From a bacterium (GTDB taxonomy: Bacteria > SZUA-182 > DTGQ01): a DNA stretch of 64,000 nt. Positions 48,494 through 57,146 of the stretch are shown in pieces. Numbering within the stretch: position 1 is the first letter of the stretch; every line of letters begins with the position of its first letter. A program made the translations under genes and the position numbers. Where the stretch lies: NCBI GenBank assembly GCA_023512255.1, contig JAILZY010000011.1:4394-68393 (forward strand). The letters are read 5' to 3'. The notes under the pieces are model-generated. The model searched no databases, was not told the DNA's origin, and saw nothing but the letters and a program-made list of their open reading frames with translations.

Positions 48494-48569
48494 GTATAGT
48501 TCTTGGGTATGGGTATATTATGGGTATAGAGATTATGGGTATAGAGAAAGAACCATTTAGAGCAAGGCT
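48494..48569 (+). repeat. Short tandem words and a possible family A end
   Basis: ATTATGGGTATAGAG occurs twice in tandem (about 48517-48547) after GTATAGTTCTTGGGTATGGG. It is followed by GAAAGAACCATTTAG, which looks like a lone right end of a family A element. Confidence 0.45.
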
Positions 48570-49403
48570 ATGAAACTTAAGGGTAAAATTGCCATTATTA
48601 CTGGCGGCAGCCGGGGGATAGGGAAAGCCATAGCCAGGGCATTTTTGGCTGAGAGCGCCTCGGTAGCCATTGCTGGTCGGAATCAGGATGAGCTGACCAA
48701 GACTAGCCAAGAGTTGTCAAGGTTTGGAGTTATTCGCAGCTTTCGGGCTGATATCTCGGAGGAAAAGGACATACAGAAGCTTGTGGCCGAGGTTTTGGAT
48801 ACTTTTGGCACCATTGATGTGCTGGTGAACAATGCAGCTGTGCAGGGACCGATCGGGAAATTTTGGGAAGTAGGCTTTGATGATTGGGTTAACAATATCA
48901 ATATTAATCTGCTGGGTACTGCCCGATGTATCCGTGAGGTATTGCCTATTATGATAGCCAAAAAGGCAGGTAAAATCATCAACCTGTCAGGTGGTGGAGC
49001 CACTGCCCCAAGAGCCTACTTTTCAGCCTATGCCGCGGGGAAGGCGGCTGTTGTTCGGTTCACAGAAACTCTGGCCGAAGAGCTTAGAGAGTATCATATC
49101 GATGTCAATGCTATAGCTCCGGGGGCGGTAAATACAAGGATGCTGGATGAGGTATTGGCTGCAGAAGATAGAGCTGGGGATAAAGAGCTGCGGGAGGCTA
49201 AGAAGAGAAAAGAAAAAGGGGGTACCCCACCTGAGCTAGCAGCCGCTTTGGCGGTATTTTTAGCCTCCTCGGCCTCTGACGGTCTGAGCGGGCGTCTTAT
49301 CAGTGCGGTTTGGGATGATTGGATGCGGTTTGGACCGGATCGGATTCAAGAGGTTATGTCGGGAGATTTATATACCCTGAGAAGGGTTAGCCAAAAGGGA
49401 TAG
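48570..49403 (+). CDS. Short-chain dehydrogenase/reductase
   Basis: The 277-residue protein has TGGSRGIGKAIARAF (TGxxxGxG), NNAAVQGPIG and the catalytic YAAGK within FSAYAAGKAAVVRF. It is a classical SDR acting on NAD(P). Between the heptose kinase and an oxidoreductase it probably modifies a nucleotide sugar, but its exact substrate is unclear. Confidence 0.88.
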   Translation: MKLKGKIAIITGGSRGIGKAIARAFLAESASVAIAGRNQDELTKTSQELSRFGVIRSFRADISEEKDIQKLVAEVLDTFGTIDVLVNNAAVQGPIGKFWEVGFDDWVNNININLLGTARCIREVLPIMIAKKAGKIINLSGGGATAPRAYFSAYAAGKAAVVRFTETLAEELREYHIDVNAIAPGAVNTRMLDEVLAAEDRAGDKELREAKKRKEKGGTPPELAAALAVFLASSASDGLSGRLISAVWDDWMRFGPDRIQEVMSGDLYTLRRVSQKG

Positions 49404-49452
49404 TAATCGGGTCTTGTGGAGTTGATGAGATGATGAGGGAGAAGATCAAGAT

Positions 49453-50457
49453 ATGCAAGTAGCCATCATAGGAGCAGGTTTAATCGGGAATAAGAGAGCT
49501 GCGGCCATAAGGAAGTTGCCAGAGTGCAAACTGGTGGCGGTTTGTGACCTCAATCTTGAACGGGCCAAGAAATTGGCTCAAGAGTTTGGTGCAGAGGCCT
49601 ATCAGAGTTGGGAAGAGATGGGGACACGGCGAGACGATATCGAGTTAGTAATCGTGGCTACCATAAACAAGTTTTTAGCTCCTATCACTCTATTCTTTCT
49701 AGAGCGGGGAAAGCATGTTTTGTGTGAAAAGCCTCTGGGGAGAAATGCCTCAGAATCCAAGCTCATGGTAGAGGCGGCCAGAGAGAGAGGAGTAAAGCTT
49801 AAAACCGGCTTTAACCACCGCCATCATCCAGGCATAGCCAGGGCGCGGCAGCTGGTGGCTGAGGGTCAGATTGGTAAAATTAGCTTTTTGCGCTGTAGGT
49901 ATGGTCACGGAGGTAGGCCAGGATATGAGCATGAGTGGCGGGCGGATAAGGACCTTTGCGGCGGGGGTGAACTCCTGGATCAGGGAGTGCATGTGGTAGA
50001 CCTCTTCCGCTGGTTTGTCGGGGAATTCCATGAGGCTTTTGGCTATCTTTCAACCTATTTTTGGAAGATGGAGGTTGAGGATAACGCCTTTGCTTTGTTT
50101 AAGACTAAGGCTGGACAAATTGCCTTTATGCATACTAGCTGGACTCAGTGGAAAAACCTGTTCTCTTTTGAGGTTTTTGGCTCTGAGGGGTATGTGGTTG
50201 TGGAAGGGTTGGGCGGAAGCTACGGCCCACAGAGGCTAAGAATAGGCAGAAGGAGACCAGAGGGCTGGGTGCCGGAAGAGGAGTTTATCGATTTTCCCGG
50301 TGAGGATATTTCCTGGGAAGAGGAGTGCAAGGAACTGGTGCAGGCCATTAAGGAAAATCGTGAGCCCCTGGGAAGCGGCTGGGACGGGTATCAGGCTAAT
50401 CGAATGCTTGGAGCGGTGTACGAGTCAGTCCGGCTTGGCAGGCCAGTAAATTTATAG
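49453..50457 (+). CDS. Gfo/Idh/MocA family oxidoreductase
   Basis: The 334-residue protein has IGAGLIGNKRAAAIRKLPEC, HVLCEKPLGRNASESK with EKP, and KTGFNHRHHPGIARAR. It is a second sugar oxidoreductase in the locus, distinct from the WlbA-like protein. It might work with the SDR in front. GGGAGAAG is upstream. Confidence 0.88.
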   Translation: MQVAIIGAGLIGNKRAAAIRKLPECKLVAVCDLNLERAKKLAQEFGAEAYQSWEEMGTRRDDIELVIVATINKFLAPITLFFLERGKHVLCEKPLGRNASESKLMVEAARERGVKLKTGFNHRHHPGIARARQLVAEGQIGKISFLRCRYGHGGRPGYEHEWRADKDLCGGGELLDQGVHVVDLFRWFVGEFHEAFGYLSTYFWKMEVEDNAFALFKTKAGQIAFMHTSWTQWKNLFSFEVFGSEGYVVVEGLGGSYGPQRLRIGRRRPEGWVPEEEFIDFPGEDISWEEECKELVQAIKENREPLGSGWDGYQANRMLGAVYESVRLGRPVNL

Positions 50458-50479
50458 GCCTTTTACCTTCAAAATAAAG

Positions 50480-51128
50480 ATGATTTTCTTCTGGCTATTG
50501 ATTTTTACTCCTCTACCCAAAGGAACAATAACCTTTTGGCCTTCTGCTACAGTTCACCACCTTGTCTGCCTCGGGCTATTGATCAGTCTTCTGGTTGAGA
50601 TGAGATGGAGGATGGGTAAATCAAACGGAGGCTGGCAAAAGGCGCGAACCTGTTTGGATCTGCCCATCCTGATCTTTTTCCTCCTCCTTACCCTGTCGGC
50701 TGTATTCTCGATTGATCGCAAGCACAGTCTTTTTTGAATTATTGAAGTTTATTGATTGTGTAATTATTTACTACACGGTAGTATTTCGGTGTGATAACCA
50801 AAGAGATATAAATTTATGCCTCTATCTCATCATGGGCGTAGGATTTTTCTTCTCTGTCCGGGGCATTATTCAATACCTCGGAGGAGCAGACCGCTCTTTT
50901 TGGCTCCTCGCCAACGAGCTTTCAGGGCCGTTTGATAATTCTGATGTTTTCGCTGGCTATCTGATTATGGTCATATTGCCTGGGCTTGGGGTAATGACTG
51001 CTCCCTTGCTCCATTTTATGTCAAATACTATCCTTCTGGCTACCTTAAGCGGCCTGGCTATGAGCAGATATTTTCAAGAGAAAAGCCGGCTGAAGGAGCC
51101 TTCCTATATCAGAGATAGCAGTTTTTGA
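50480..51128 (+). pseudogene. O-antigen ligase-like gene, frameshifted and truncated
   Basis: Two frames together spell the N-terminal part of a polymerase/ligase: 50480-50737 (hydrophobic helices, ending SIDRKHSLF) and the frame of 50712-51128 (FELLKFIDCVIIYYTV, FFSVRGIIQYLGG, GPFDNSDVFAGYLIM). The join is at a T6 run near 50730-50735 where one base too many or too few breaks the frame. After about 215 codons the gene ends without the Wzy_C domain, so it is truncated too. The intact counterpart is at 37368-38840. A sequencing error could explain the frameshift but not the truncation. Confidence 0.75.
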
Positions 51129-51218
51129 AAAAATCTTAGGTCTCTCTTTTGAGCAATAGCCACATTTTGATAACCACCCCCTTTTTGATAACAACACCAT
51201 TTGCGAGGACCAATCAAG

Positions 51219-52160
51219 ATGAACAAAAAAACCATTCTGGTTACTGGCTGTGCAGGCTTTATCGGCAGCAACCTGTGTAGATGGCTCTGCGATGAAGGGT
51301 ATATGGTAGTGGGGATTGATAACCTCTCTTACGGTACCCTTGAGAATATTGATCCACGGGTGATCTTTCACCGGAAAGATATTCGGGATCCGGAGATTTA
51401 TCCCTTATTTGAAGGGGTAGATACCGTGTTTCATCTGGCGGCTAAAAATTGCCTGATCGATTGCCTGCGAAATCCTCTTGAAACGAGCGAAATTAATGTC
51501 TATGGAACAGTCAATGTTCTTGAAGGAGCACGAAGAGCCGGGGTGAGAAAATTTATCTACGCCGATACCTCGGCTGAATATGAAGGGATCATGGATTTTC
51601 CCTCTAGGGTAGACAGGGTGTGTCCTATAAGCACCTATGCTGTGAGCAAGAGGGGGGCGGCTCTCTTTTGTGAGAGCTACCGCAAGCTTTTTGGCATGCG
51701 CATTACGGTCTTGAGATATTTTAATGTCTATGGTCCGGCTCAGGATTGGCGCCGAGTGGTGCCTCCAGTAATGAGCTCTTTCATTATGAAAATGCTCAAA
51801 AGGGAAAGGCCGGTGATTTATGGAAATGGAGAAAAGAGACGTGATTTTATCTATGTGGATGATGTCAACCGGTTTCATCTTATGGCCATGAATGATGAGC
51901 GGCTAGATGGCGGTACATTTAATGTGGGCAGCGGGATAAATTACTCGATTAATGATATCTTTTCAGCCATCGAAAATATTCTGCGCACTGGGCTGACTCC
52001 AATCTACCGAGAGGACCTGCCCGGGGAGGCACAAATCACCTTGGCGGATATCTCCCGGGAGAGAACCCTCGGGTGGGAACCAAAGGTAAGCCTGGAAGAA
52101 GGGTTGAAAAGGTCAATAGAGTATATTCAAAGCAAAGTGCTTGGGATGAGTCTGCTATGA
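51219..52160 (+). CDS. NAD-dependent sugar epimerase/dehydratase (extended SDR)
   Basis: From ATG 51219 (GCGAGGAC upstream) the protein has 313 residues. It has VTGCAGFIGSNLCRWLCDEG, AAKNCLIDCLRNPLETSEIN, TSAEYEGIMDFPS, and YAVSK for catalysis. It resembles UDP-glucose 4-epimerase-like proteins. Its stop overlaps the next start (ATGA). Confidence 0.87.
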   Translation: MNKKTILVTGCAGFIGSNLCRWLCDEGYMVVGIDNLSYGTLENIDPRVIFHRKDIRDPEIYPLFEGVDTVFHLAAKNCLIDCLRNPLETSEINVYGTVNVLEGARRAGVRKFIYADTSAEYEGIMDFPSRVDRVCPISTYAVSKRGAALFCESYRKLFGMRITVLRYFNVYGPAQDWRRVVPPVMSSFIMKMLKRERPVIYGNGEKRRDFIYVDDVNRFHLMAMNDERLDGGTFNVGSGINYSINDIFSAIENILRTGLTPIYREDLPGEAQITLADISRERTLGWEPKVSLEEGLKRSIEYIQSKVLGMSLL

Positions 52161-52870
52161 AGGGGATCATTTTGTCTGCTGGCAAAGGAACAAGGCTTGG
52201 CTCATATACCCGAAACATACCTAAGGTGATGATGGAAGTTGGAGGAAAGCCGGTTCTGGAATATGGAATTCTTCTCTTCAAACAGCATGGGATTGAGGAG
52301 ATTTTTATCAATCTTCACCACTGCCCGCAGGTGATTCAGAACTACTTCGGGGATGGTCGAGCGTGGGGGGTGAAGATTCGGTATCATTTTGAAGAGGAGC
52401 TTCTCGGCACAGCCGGAGCGGTAAAGGCTTTTGAGGATTGGATAGGAGCGGATGATGAAGTTTTTGTTTTATATGGAGATAATTTGACTAATGCTGATCT
52501 GGCTGCTATGAGACGTTTTCATCAGGAAAAGAGAGGAGTGCTGACTGTAGCCTTTATTGAGGAAGAGGATGTACTGAAAAGCGGCATTATTGCCTTTGAT
52601 GATCATTACCGGATAGTGAAAATGCTCGAAAAACCAAAGCCGGATGAGGTTTTCAGCCATTTTGTGAATGCAGGGCTGCTCTTGATGGAGCCTGCAGTGC
52701 TTGACCTGATTCCAAAGGGTGTATTCTATGATTTCGGCTATCATCTTCTTCCAAGAATGATTCTGGAAGGAATGGAAGTCTATGCTTATCCACTCGATGG
52801 ATACGTAATTTCTATTGATACACCGGAATATTATCTTCAGGCTAAGGAAAAATTTAGACTTAAGGGTTGA
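52157..52870 (+). CDS. hddC: Sugar-1-phosphate nucleotidyltransferase (probable HddC)
   Basis: The 237-residue protein from ATG 52157 begins MKGIILSAGKGTRLGSYTRN, with the nucleotide-binding loop GxGTRL and IPKVMMEVGGKPVLEY. The metal site is in VLYGDNL. In a cluster with HddA, GmhA and GmhB, it most likely makes GDP-D-glycero-alpha-D-manno-heptose, though mannose-1-phosphate or another sugar phosphate is possible. An earlier start at 52073 is unlikely because it overlaps the epimerase. Confidence 0.8.
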   Translation: MKGIILSAGKGTRLGSYTRNIPKVMMEVGGKPVLEYGILLFKQHGIEEIFINLHHCPQVIQNYFGDGRAWGVKIRYHFEEELLGTAGAVKAFEDWIGADDEVFVLYGDNLTNADLAAMRRFHQEKRGVLTVAFIEEEDVLKSGIIAFDDHYRIVKMLEKPKPDEVFSHFVNAGLLLMEPAVLDLIPKGVFYDFGYHLLPRMILEGMEVYAYPLDGYVISIDTPEYYLQAKEKFRLKG

Positions 52871-52928
52871 AAGATTAGAGGTCAACAATAATCATCACAC
52901 CGTCAGAAAAGGGGATATATAAGGTAAC

Positions 52929-53657
52929 ATGGAAGAAATAAGAAGAGCAGTATTTTTAGATCGGGATGGGGTGATCAACGAGATTATCTACCATCAAGAT
53001 ATCGGGGTGATTGATAGTCCCTTTACACCTGAGCAGTTTCACCTGATGGATGGAGCGGCGTGGGCTATACAAGAGATCAATAGAATAGGCTTGCTGGCTA
53101 TTGTGGTTACCAATCAGCCTGGGATTGCTAAGGGACATTTGAGTAAGCGGGTTTTAGACTTGATCACAGAGAAAATGATTAAAGAGCTGGCTCTTGGTGG
53201 GGCCTGTCTGGATGATATCTACATGTGTCTTCACCACCCGAAGGGGAGCGGCAACGGGAGCGGAGATCAGCGCTACGTGATGGACTGTAGCTGCCGAAAG
53301 CCAAAACCTGGTTTGCTCATCGAGGCTGCCAAGAAGCATCAGATAAATCTGGCTGCCTCCTACATGATCGGCGACAGCATTACGGATATCCAGGCCGGGG
53401 CTTCTGTCGGATGCACTACTTTTTTGATCGGCCATCCAAAGTGTGATTTGTGCCGGATTATGGAAAAAAGCGGAGTGAGGCCAGACTTTATTGTACCAAG
53501 TCTTCTGGAAGCAGTAAAGGTTATCAAGTACCAGGAAAATTTAAAAAACAGTTTCCAAGGCTCATCTTCTGAGCAGTTATGTTTGAGTGAAATATTTATT
53601 GATGACAACTTTTACGCTCATGAGAATCCCTTGTCAATTGAGAGAAAATTTTGTTAA
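52929..53657 (+). CDS. gmhB: D-glycero-D-manno-heptose bisphosphate phosphatase (HAD)
   Basis: The 242-residue protein has FLDRDGVINE with D11 and D13, VVTNQPGIAKG, and the Cys/His zinc loop (CLHHPKG, then CSCRKPKPG) followed by MIGDSITDIQAG. These are GmhB features. The C-terminal ~50 residues are extra and not part of the fold (Gln/Ser rich, ending ERKFC). It removes the C7 phosphate from heptose-1,7-bisphosphate. Confidence 0.9.
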   Translation: MEEIRRAVFLDRDGVINEIIYHQDIGVIDSPFTPEQFHLMDGAAWAIQEINRIGLLAIVVTNQPGIAKGHLSKRVLDLITEKMIKELALGGACLDDIYMCLHHPKGSGNGSGDQRYVMDCSCRKPKPGLLIEAAKKHQINLAASYMIGDSITDIQAGASVGCTTFLIGHPKCDLCRIMEKSGVRPDFIVPSLLEAVKVIKYQENLKNSFQGSSSEQLCLSEIFIDDNFYAHENPLSIERKFC

Positions 53658-53821
53658 CCTAATATTTTCGCTTTTTCTCTAAGTCTTTGATTTTACTAAG
53701 GTTTGGTATGAAAGATAACTTCAAAAGAATTTCAAGGTATGGAGAGATTTTCCGCAAAAGTGTAGACTTAACCCAGGTTATAAGAAAAAATTTTAAGGAA
53801 AGTTAAGGAGAGAACAACAGC

Positions 53822-54418
53822 ATGGCTTACACAACTGATTACTTTTTGGAGATACAGGAAATTATACGGCGGATCAATCTTTCAGACATAGACAAAATGA
53901 TAGACCTTTTAGCTGAAATAAAAACAAGAGGCGGAAGACTTTTCTTCCTAGGCGTTGGCGGTGGGGCAGGAAATGCCTCTCATGCAGTGAATGATTTTCG
54001 CAAAATTGCCGGCTTTGAAGCCTATAGCCCAACGGATAACGCTTCTGAGCTTACTGCTCGCGTCAATGACGATGGTTGGGAGACGGTATTTGTAAACTGG
54101 CTTAAAGGAAGCAGGCTTAGGGCTTGGGATGGGCTATTTATCTTTTCGGTCGGCGGTGGAAATCTGGAAAAGAAGATCAGCGCCAATCTGGTATCTGCTA
54201 TTCAATATGCCCGTGAGACTGGAGCCAAAATCCTTGGCATTGTGGGCCGTGATGGCGGCTATACAGCTCAGGCCGCAGATGCCTGTGTGATTATTCCTAC
54301 CATTAACCCCCAAACAGTTACTCCGCATACCGAATCATTCCAAGGAGTAATCTGGCATTTGATCGTCTCTCATCCCAAAATGAAGGTCTCGGAAATGAAA
54401 TGGGAATCGGTCAAATAA
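53822..54418 (+). CDS. gmhA: Sedoheptulose-7-phosphate isomerase-like SIS protein
   Basis: The 198-residue SIS-domain protein has FFLGVGGGAGNASHAVNDFRK, a typical phosphosugar-binding turn, then FSVGGGNLEKKISANL and TPHTESFQGVIWHLIV. It matches the GmhA group that converts sedoheptulose-7-phosphate to heptose-7-phosphate. It follows gmhB by 160 bp, with AAGGAGAG upstream. Confidence 0.85.
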   Translation: MAYTTDYFLEIQEIIRRINLSDIDKMIDLLAEIKTRGGRLFFLGVGGGAGNASHAVNDFRKIAGFEAYSPTDNASELTARVNDDGWETVFVNWLKGSRLRAWDGLFIFSVGGGNLEKKISANLVSAIQYARETGAKILGIVGRDGGYTAQAADACVIIPTINPQTVTPHTESFQGVIWHLIVSHPKMKVSEMKWESVK

Positions 54419-54724
54419 GGATACCTAATAACGCAAAGACTAACCATTTGCGCCCCTTGACCTGTTTGCCGGCATTATAAAAACCTATCGCACCTATCGC
54501 AGTAGAATACCTATACGCAAGGATTAACCATAACTTAAATAGCGGTCTTTTCGCTAATAAAGTACGCAAGCGGCGACGGCACAAGGTCCGCACCTACAAT
54601 TAGCTTATCCGCCCCTACAATTGATAGCGTAATTAATTCGCTGTGCAACTTGTGTTACGTACTTAGCGAAAGAACCACTTATAGGAAGATCAGCATAGTA
54701 ACCACAACTTTAGGGAGATCAGCG
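54419..54724. other. Intergenic region before the transaldolase
   Basis: This 306-bp gap is mostly a family A element with a small internal duplication. No gene is present. Confidence 0.6.
54544..54677 (+). mobile_element. Family A element, copy 8
   Basis: Begins GGTCTTTTCGCTAATAAAGT and ends TTAGCGAAAGAACCA. It contains a short internal duplication of the CCGCMCCTACAATT core. The flanks do not match well (AATAGC and CTTATA). Confidence 0.8.
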
Positions 54725-55396
54725 ATGAAGATTTTTATTGATTCAGCTAACTTGAAAGATATCGAAGAGGCCTTGAAAAGAGGATTCGCCAGTGGGATTA
54801 CCACTAATCCCTCGATTTTAGCCAAAGAGAAAAAATGTGATTTTAAGGAGCATATTCATAAAATTATCAGCCTAGTCAGGGAGTTTGGCTTGCGGGATAT
54901 CCCTCTCAGTGTGGAGGTTTTCTCCACCGAGCCTGACGAGATGGTCAGGCAGGCTGAGCAGTTTGTTAAGGAATTTCGCTATGAGGGGCTTAACATTAAA
55001 ATTCCCATCGGTTGGGATGAATTATCTGTAATCAAGAGATTGAAGGATAAAGGTATCAAGGTGAACTGCACCTGCTGTATGTCCTATAATCAGGCTATCA
55101 TGGCAGCAGATGCCGGCTCTGACTTTGTAAGCCTCTTCAGCGGTCGAATCAGAGACATCGGCTACAATTCCACAGCGGTTATCAGCGCCGTAAAACGAAC
55201 CCTGGCCGACTGGGAATGTCCATCAAAGATCATTGTCGGCAGCATTCGTCATATAGCTGATATTAATGAGGCCCTGCAGGCTGGAGCAGATATTGTGACT
55301 GTTCCGCCCAAATTCTTCACCCAGATGTGTTCCCATCCCAAAACTACCGAGGTGGTCAATCAATTTATCACTGATTTCAGGGAGTGGCTAGAGTAA
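54725..55396 (+). CDS. Transaldolase / fructose-6-phosphate aldolase family protein
   Basis: From ATG 54725 (GGGAGATCAGCG upstream) the 223-residue protein begins MKIFIDSANLKDIEEAL, with ITTNPSIL and the Schiff-base lysine K92 in NIKIPIGWDEL. This is the short transaldolase/FSA group. It could supply sedoheptulose-7-phosphate to the heptose pathway, as its position after gmhA suggests. An earlier frame start at 54650 overlaps the family A element and is unlikely. Confidence 0.88.
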   Translation: MKIFIDSANLKDIEEALKRGFASGITTNPSILAKEKKCDFKEHIHKIISLVREFGLRDIPLSVEVFSTEPDEMVRQAEQFVKEFRYEGLNIKIPIGWDELSVIKRLKDKGIKVNCTCCMSYNQAIMAADAGSDFVSLFSGRIRDIGYNSTAVISAVKRTLADWECPSKIIVGSIRHIADINEALQAGADIVTVPPKFFTQMCSHPKTTEVVNQFITDFREWLE

Positions 55397-55440
55397 GAAG
55401 TGAGGCTTGATCAGGTTTTCAGTTAGGATACAAAAGAGAG

Positions 55441-56643
55441 ATGGCTGAAGAAGAAAAATTATTCCTGGCTTGTTTGCGCTTTTTTTTCAGGAAAATGGAT
55501 TCAGTAGCTGAAATCCGAGCTTGCCTTGGGAAAGAGATAGACTGGGATCTTATTCTTTCCTGGGCGCAATGGCATGGGGTAAGTCCTCTGCTGTATCACA
55601 TCCTGAAAGAAATAGGCTGGTCAGGGATACCAAAGCAGGTCAGGGAGAGATTAGAGCATAGTTTTCGGCTGAATATGGCCAGAAACCTTTTCCTGTGGGC
55701 AGAAACAAGCAAGGTTTTGACTGCCCTAGAAAAGCAGAGAATAATCAGCCTTCCACTAAAGGGTATTTTTTTGTCGGAGGAAGTCTATCCAGACATATCA
55801 TTTCGGGTGGTAACTGATATTGATCTGCTGATTCGGCAAGAGGATCTGGCCGCAGCCGAAGCCTCACTGATAGAGCTGGGGTATTGCCGCGACCCTTTTA
55901 TCAGAAAGGGGCTTCTACCAGATAACTGTTATACACTACATATGGAGAAGGGAGAAAGAGTCGGGCAGAGACTATGTGTTGAGTTGCACTGGGGGCTAGC
56001 TAACCCTCGGGATTATGCCCTGCCAGTGAAAAGCTGGTGGGAGGAAATCTTTCATAACAGTCGCAGCGCCTATTCTTGGAACGGAATAAGCTGTTTGCGG
56101 ATGGGACCTGAGATAACCCTACTCTATCTGACTATCAATGCCCATATGTCCCGCTATTCATTCCTCAAGCAGTTGATTGATATCGGCCAGGTTATCAACC
56201 ATTATGAGCATGAGATGGATTGGAAAAAAGTAGCTGGCATGGCTAGTGAGCTTGGCCTTCTCGATAATCTGGTTTTTGCCTTGGGACTGGTTCAGCGAAT
56301 GTTTGACCTGCGGATAGGAAGCGAATTGATTAATTGGCCACTCTCATGGAAGCAGAGGATGCTTCGGTCGATCTTTAGGGAACACAGGCTTGTGCAGGGC
56401 TTGATAGGCCAAGATTTGAGACAATTTCTTCTGCTGTTTTTACTCGATGAGAAGATGATCATCAGCTCGATCTTTAAGGTGTTATTCTCCTCACGACAGA
56501 CCATTGCTTACCGCTATGGTCTGCCTCCTCAGTCATGGAGTAATTACTTCTATCTTATTCTCAATCCCTTGCTTTCTATCTATCGTTTGTTTCGAGGGGC
56601 AGTTGTGGATTGCTGGTCAGGTAAGGGGGTGGGTAAAACATAA
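55441..56643 (+). CDS. Nucleotidyltransferase-fold protein (PF14907 type)
   Basis: The 400-residue protein has the minimal nucleotidyltransferase site in FRVVTDIDLLIRQEDLAAAE (the DxD is in TDIDLL), preceded by LPLKGIFLSEEVYPD, and WHWGL-like VELHWGLANP. These features fit the PF14907 family, which is common beside PqqD-like and radical SAM or lasso-peptide genes. It starts 44 bp after the transaldolase. It may transfer a nucleotidyl group to a peptide or protein; its role is not established. It is the first gene of the peptide cassette. Confidence 0.85.
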   Translation: MAEEEKLFLACLRFFFRKMDSVAEIRACLGKEIDWDLILSWAQWHGVSPLLYHILKEIGWSGIPKQVRERLEHSFRLNMARNLFLWAETSKVLTALEKQRIISLPLKGIFLSEEVYPDISFRVVTDIDLLIRQEDLAAAEASLIELGYCRDPFIRKGLLPDNCYTLHMEKGERVGQRLCVELHWGLANPRDYALPVKSWWEEIFHNSRSAYSWNGISCLRMGPEITLLYLTINAHMSRYSFLKQLIDIGQVINHYEHEMDWKKVAGMASELGLLDNLVFALGLVQRMFDLRIGSELINWPLSWKQRMLRSIFREHRLVQGLIGQDLRQFLLLFLLDEKMIISSIFKVLFSSRQTIAYRYGLPPQSWSNYFYLILNPLLSIYRLFRGAVVDCWSGKGVGKT

Positions 56644-56840
56644 GAGATGTTTGCATCCGATGTATTTTAATAATTAATTATAAAAAATATTTTTTACCTT
56701 ATTGTTTAAATTAAAATTATCAGTAATAAATTTTATTTTATGTTTTATATTGAAATTCGATTTAATCTTGGATATAATAGGAAGGAAAGTAGAAATTTTC
56801 ATATTACCAGATTATCAAGCATACTATCAGGGAGATTTAT

Positions 56841-57137
56841 ATGCTCGCAAAATATATCGCCAGAAATGAAAATACAGCTTCAAGGATAATTGATGGGCAA
56901 GCCGTAATCATGACCCTGACAGACAATACCTTACACACGTTGAATGCAGTAGGCTCAAGAATATGGGAATTATGTACTGGCCAAAAAACCATGGAAGAAA
57001 TTATTCAGATAATCCAGGAAGAATATATATCCTCAAGACCCGATGAGATCAGATCAGATTGTGAGATTTTCTTTAAGGATTTGTACAGTAAGGGGATGGT
57101 GGTTATATTGGATGAGAAGGCCCAAGGGAATAATTAG
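56841..57137 (+). CDS. PqqD-like peptide-recognition protein
   Basis: The 98-residue protein resembles PqqD: a beta-hairpin and three-helix shape suggested by RNENTASRIIDGQAVIMTLTD (trimmed), LHTLNAVGSRIWELCTG and TMEEIIQIIQEEY. In this family the domain is the RiPP recognition element that binds the precursor's leader. It lies 9 bp before the radical SAM gene, with GGGAGATTTATATG upstream. Confidence 0.9.
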   Translation: MLAKYIARNENTASRIIDGQAVIMTLTDNTLHTLNAVGSRIWELCTGQKTMEEIIQIIQEEYISSRPDEIRSDCEIFFKDLYSKGMVVILDEKAQGNN

Positions 57138-57146
57138 GTACCGATC

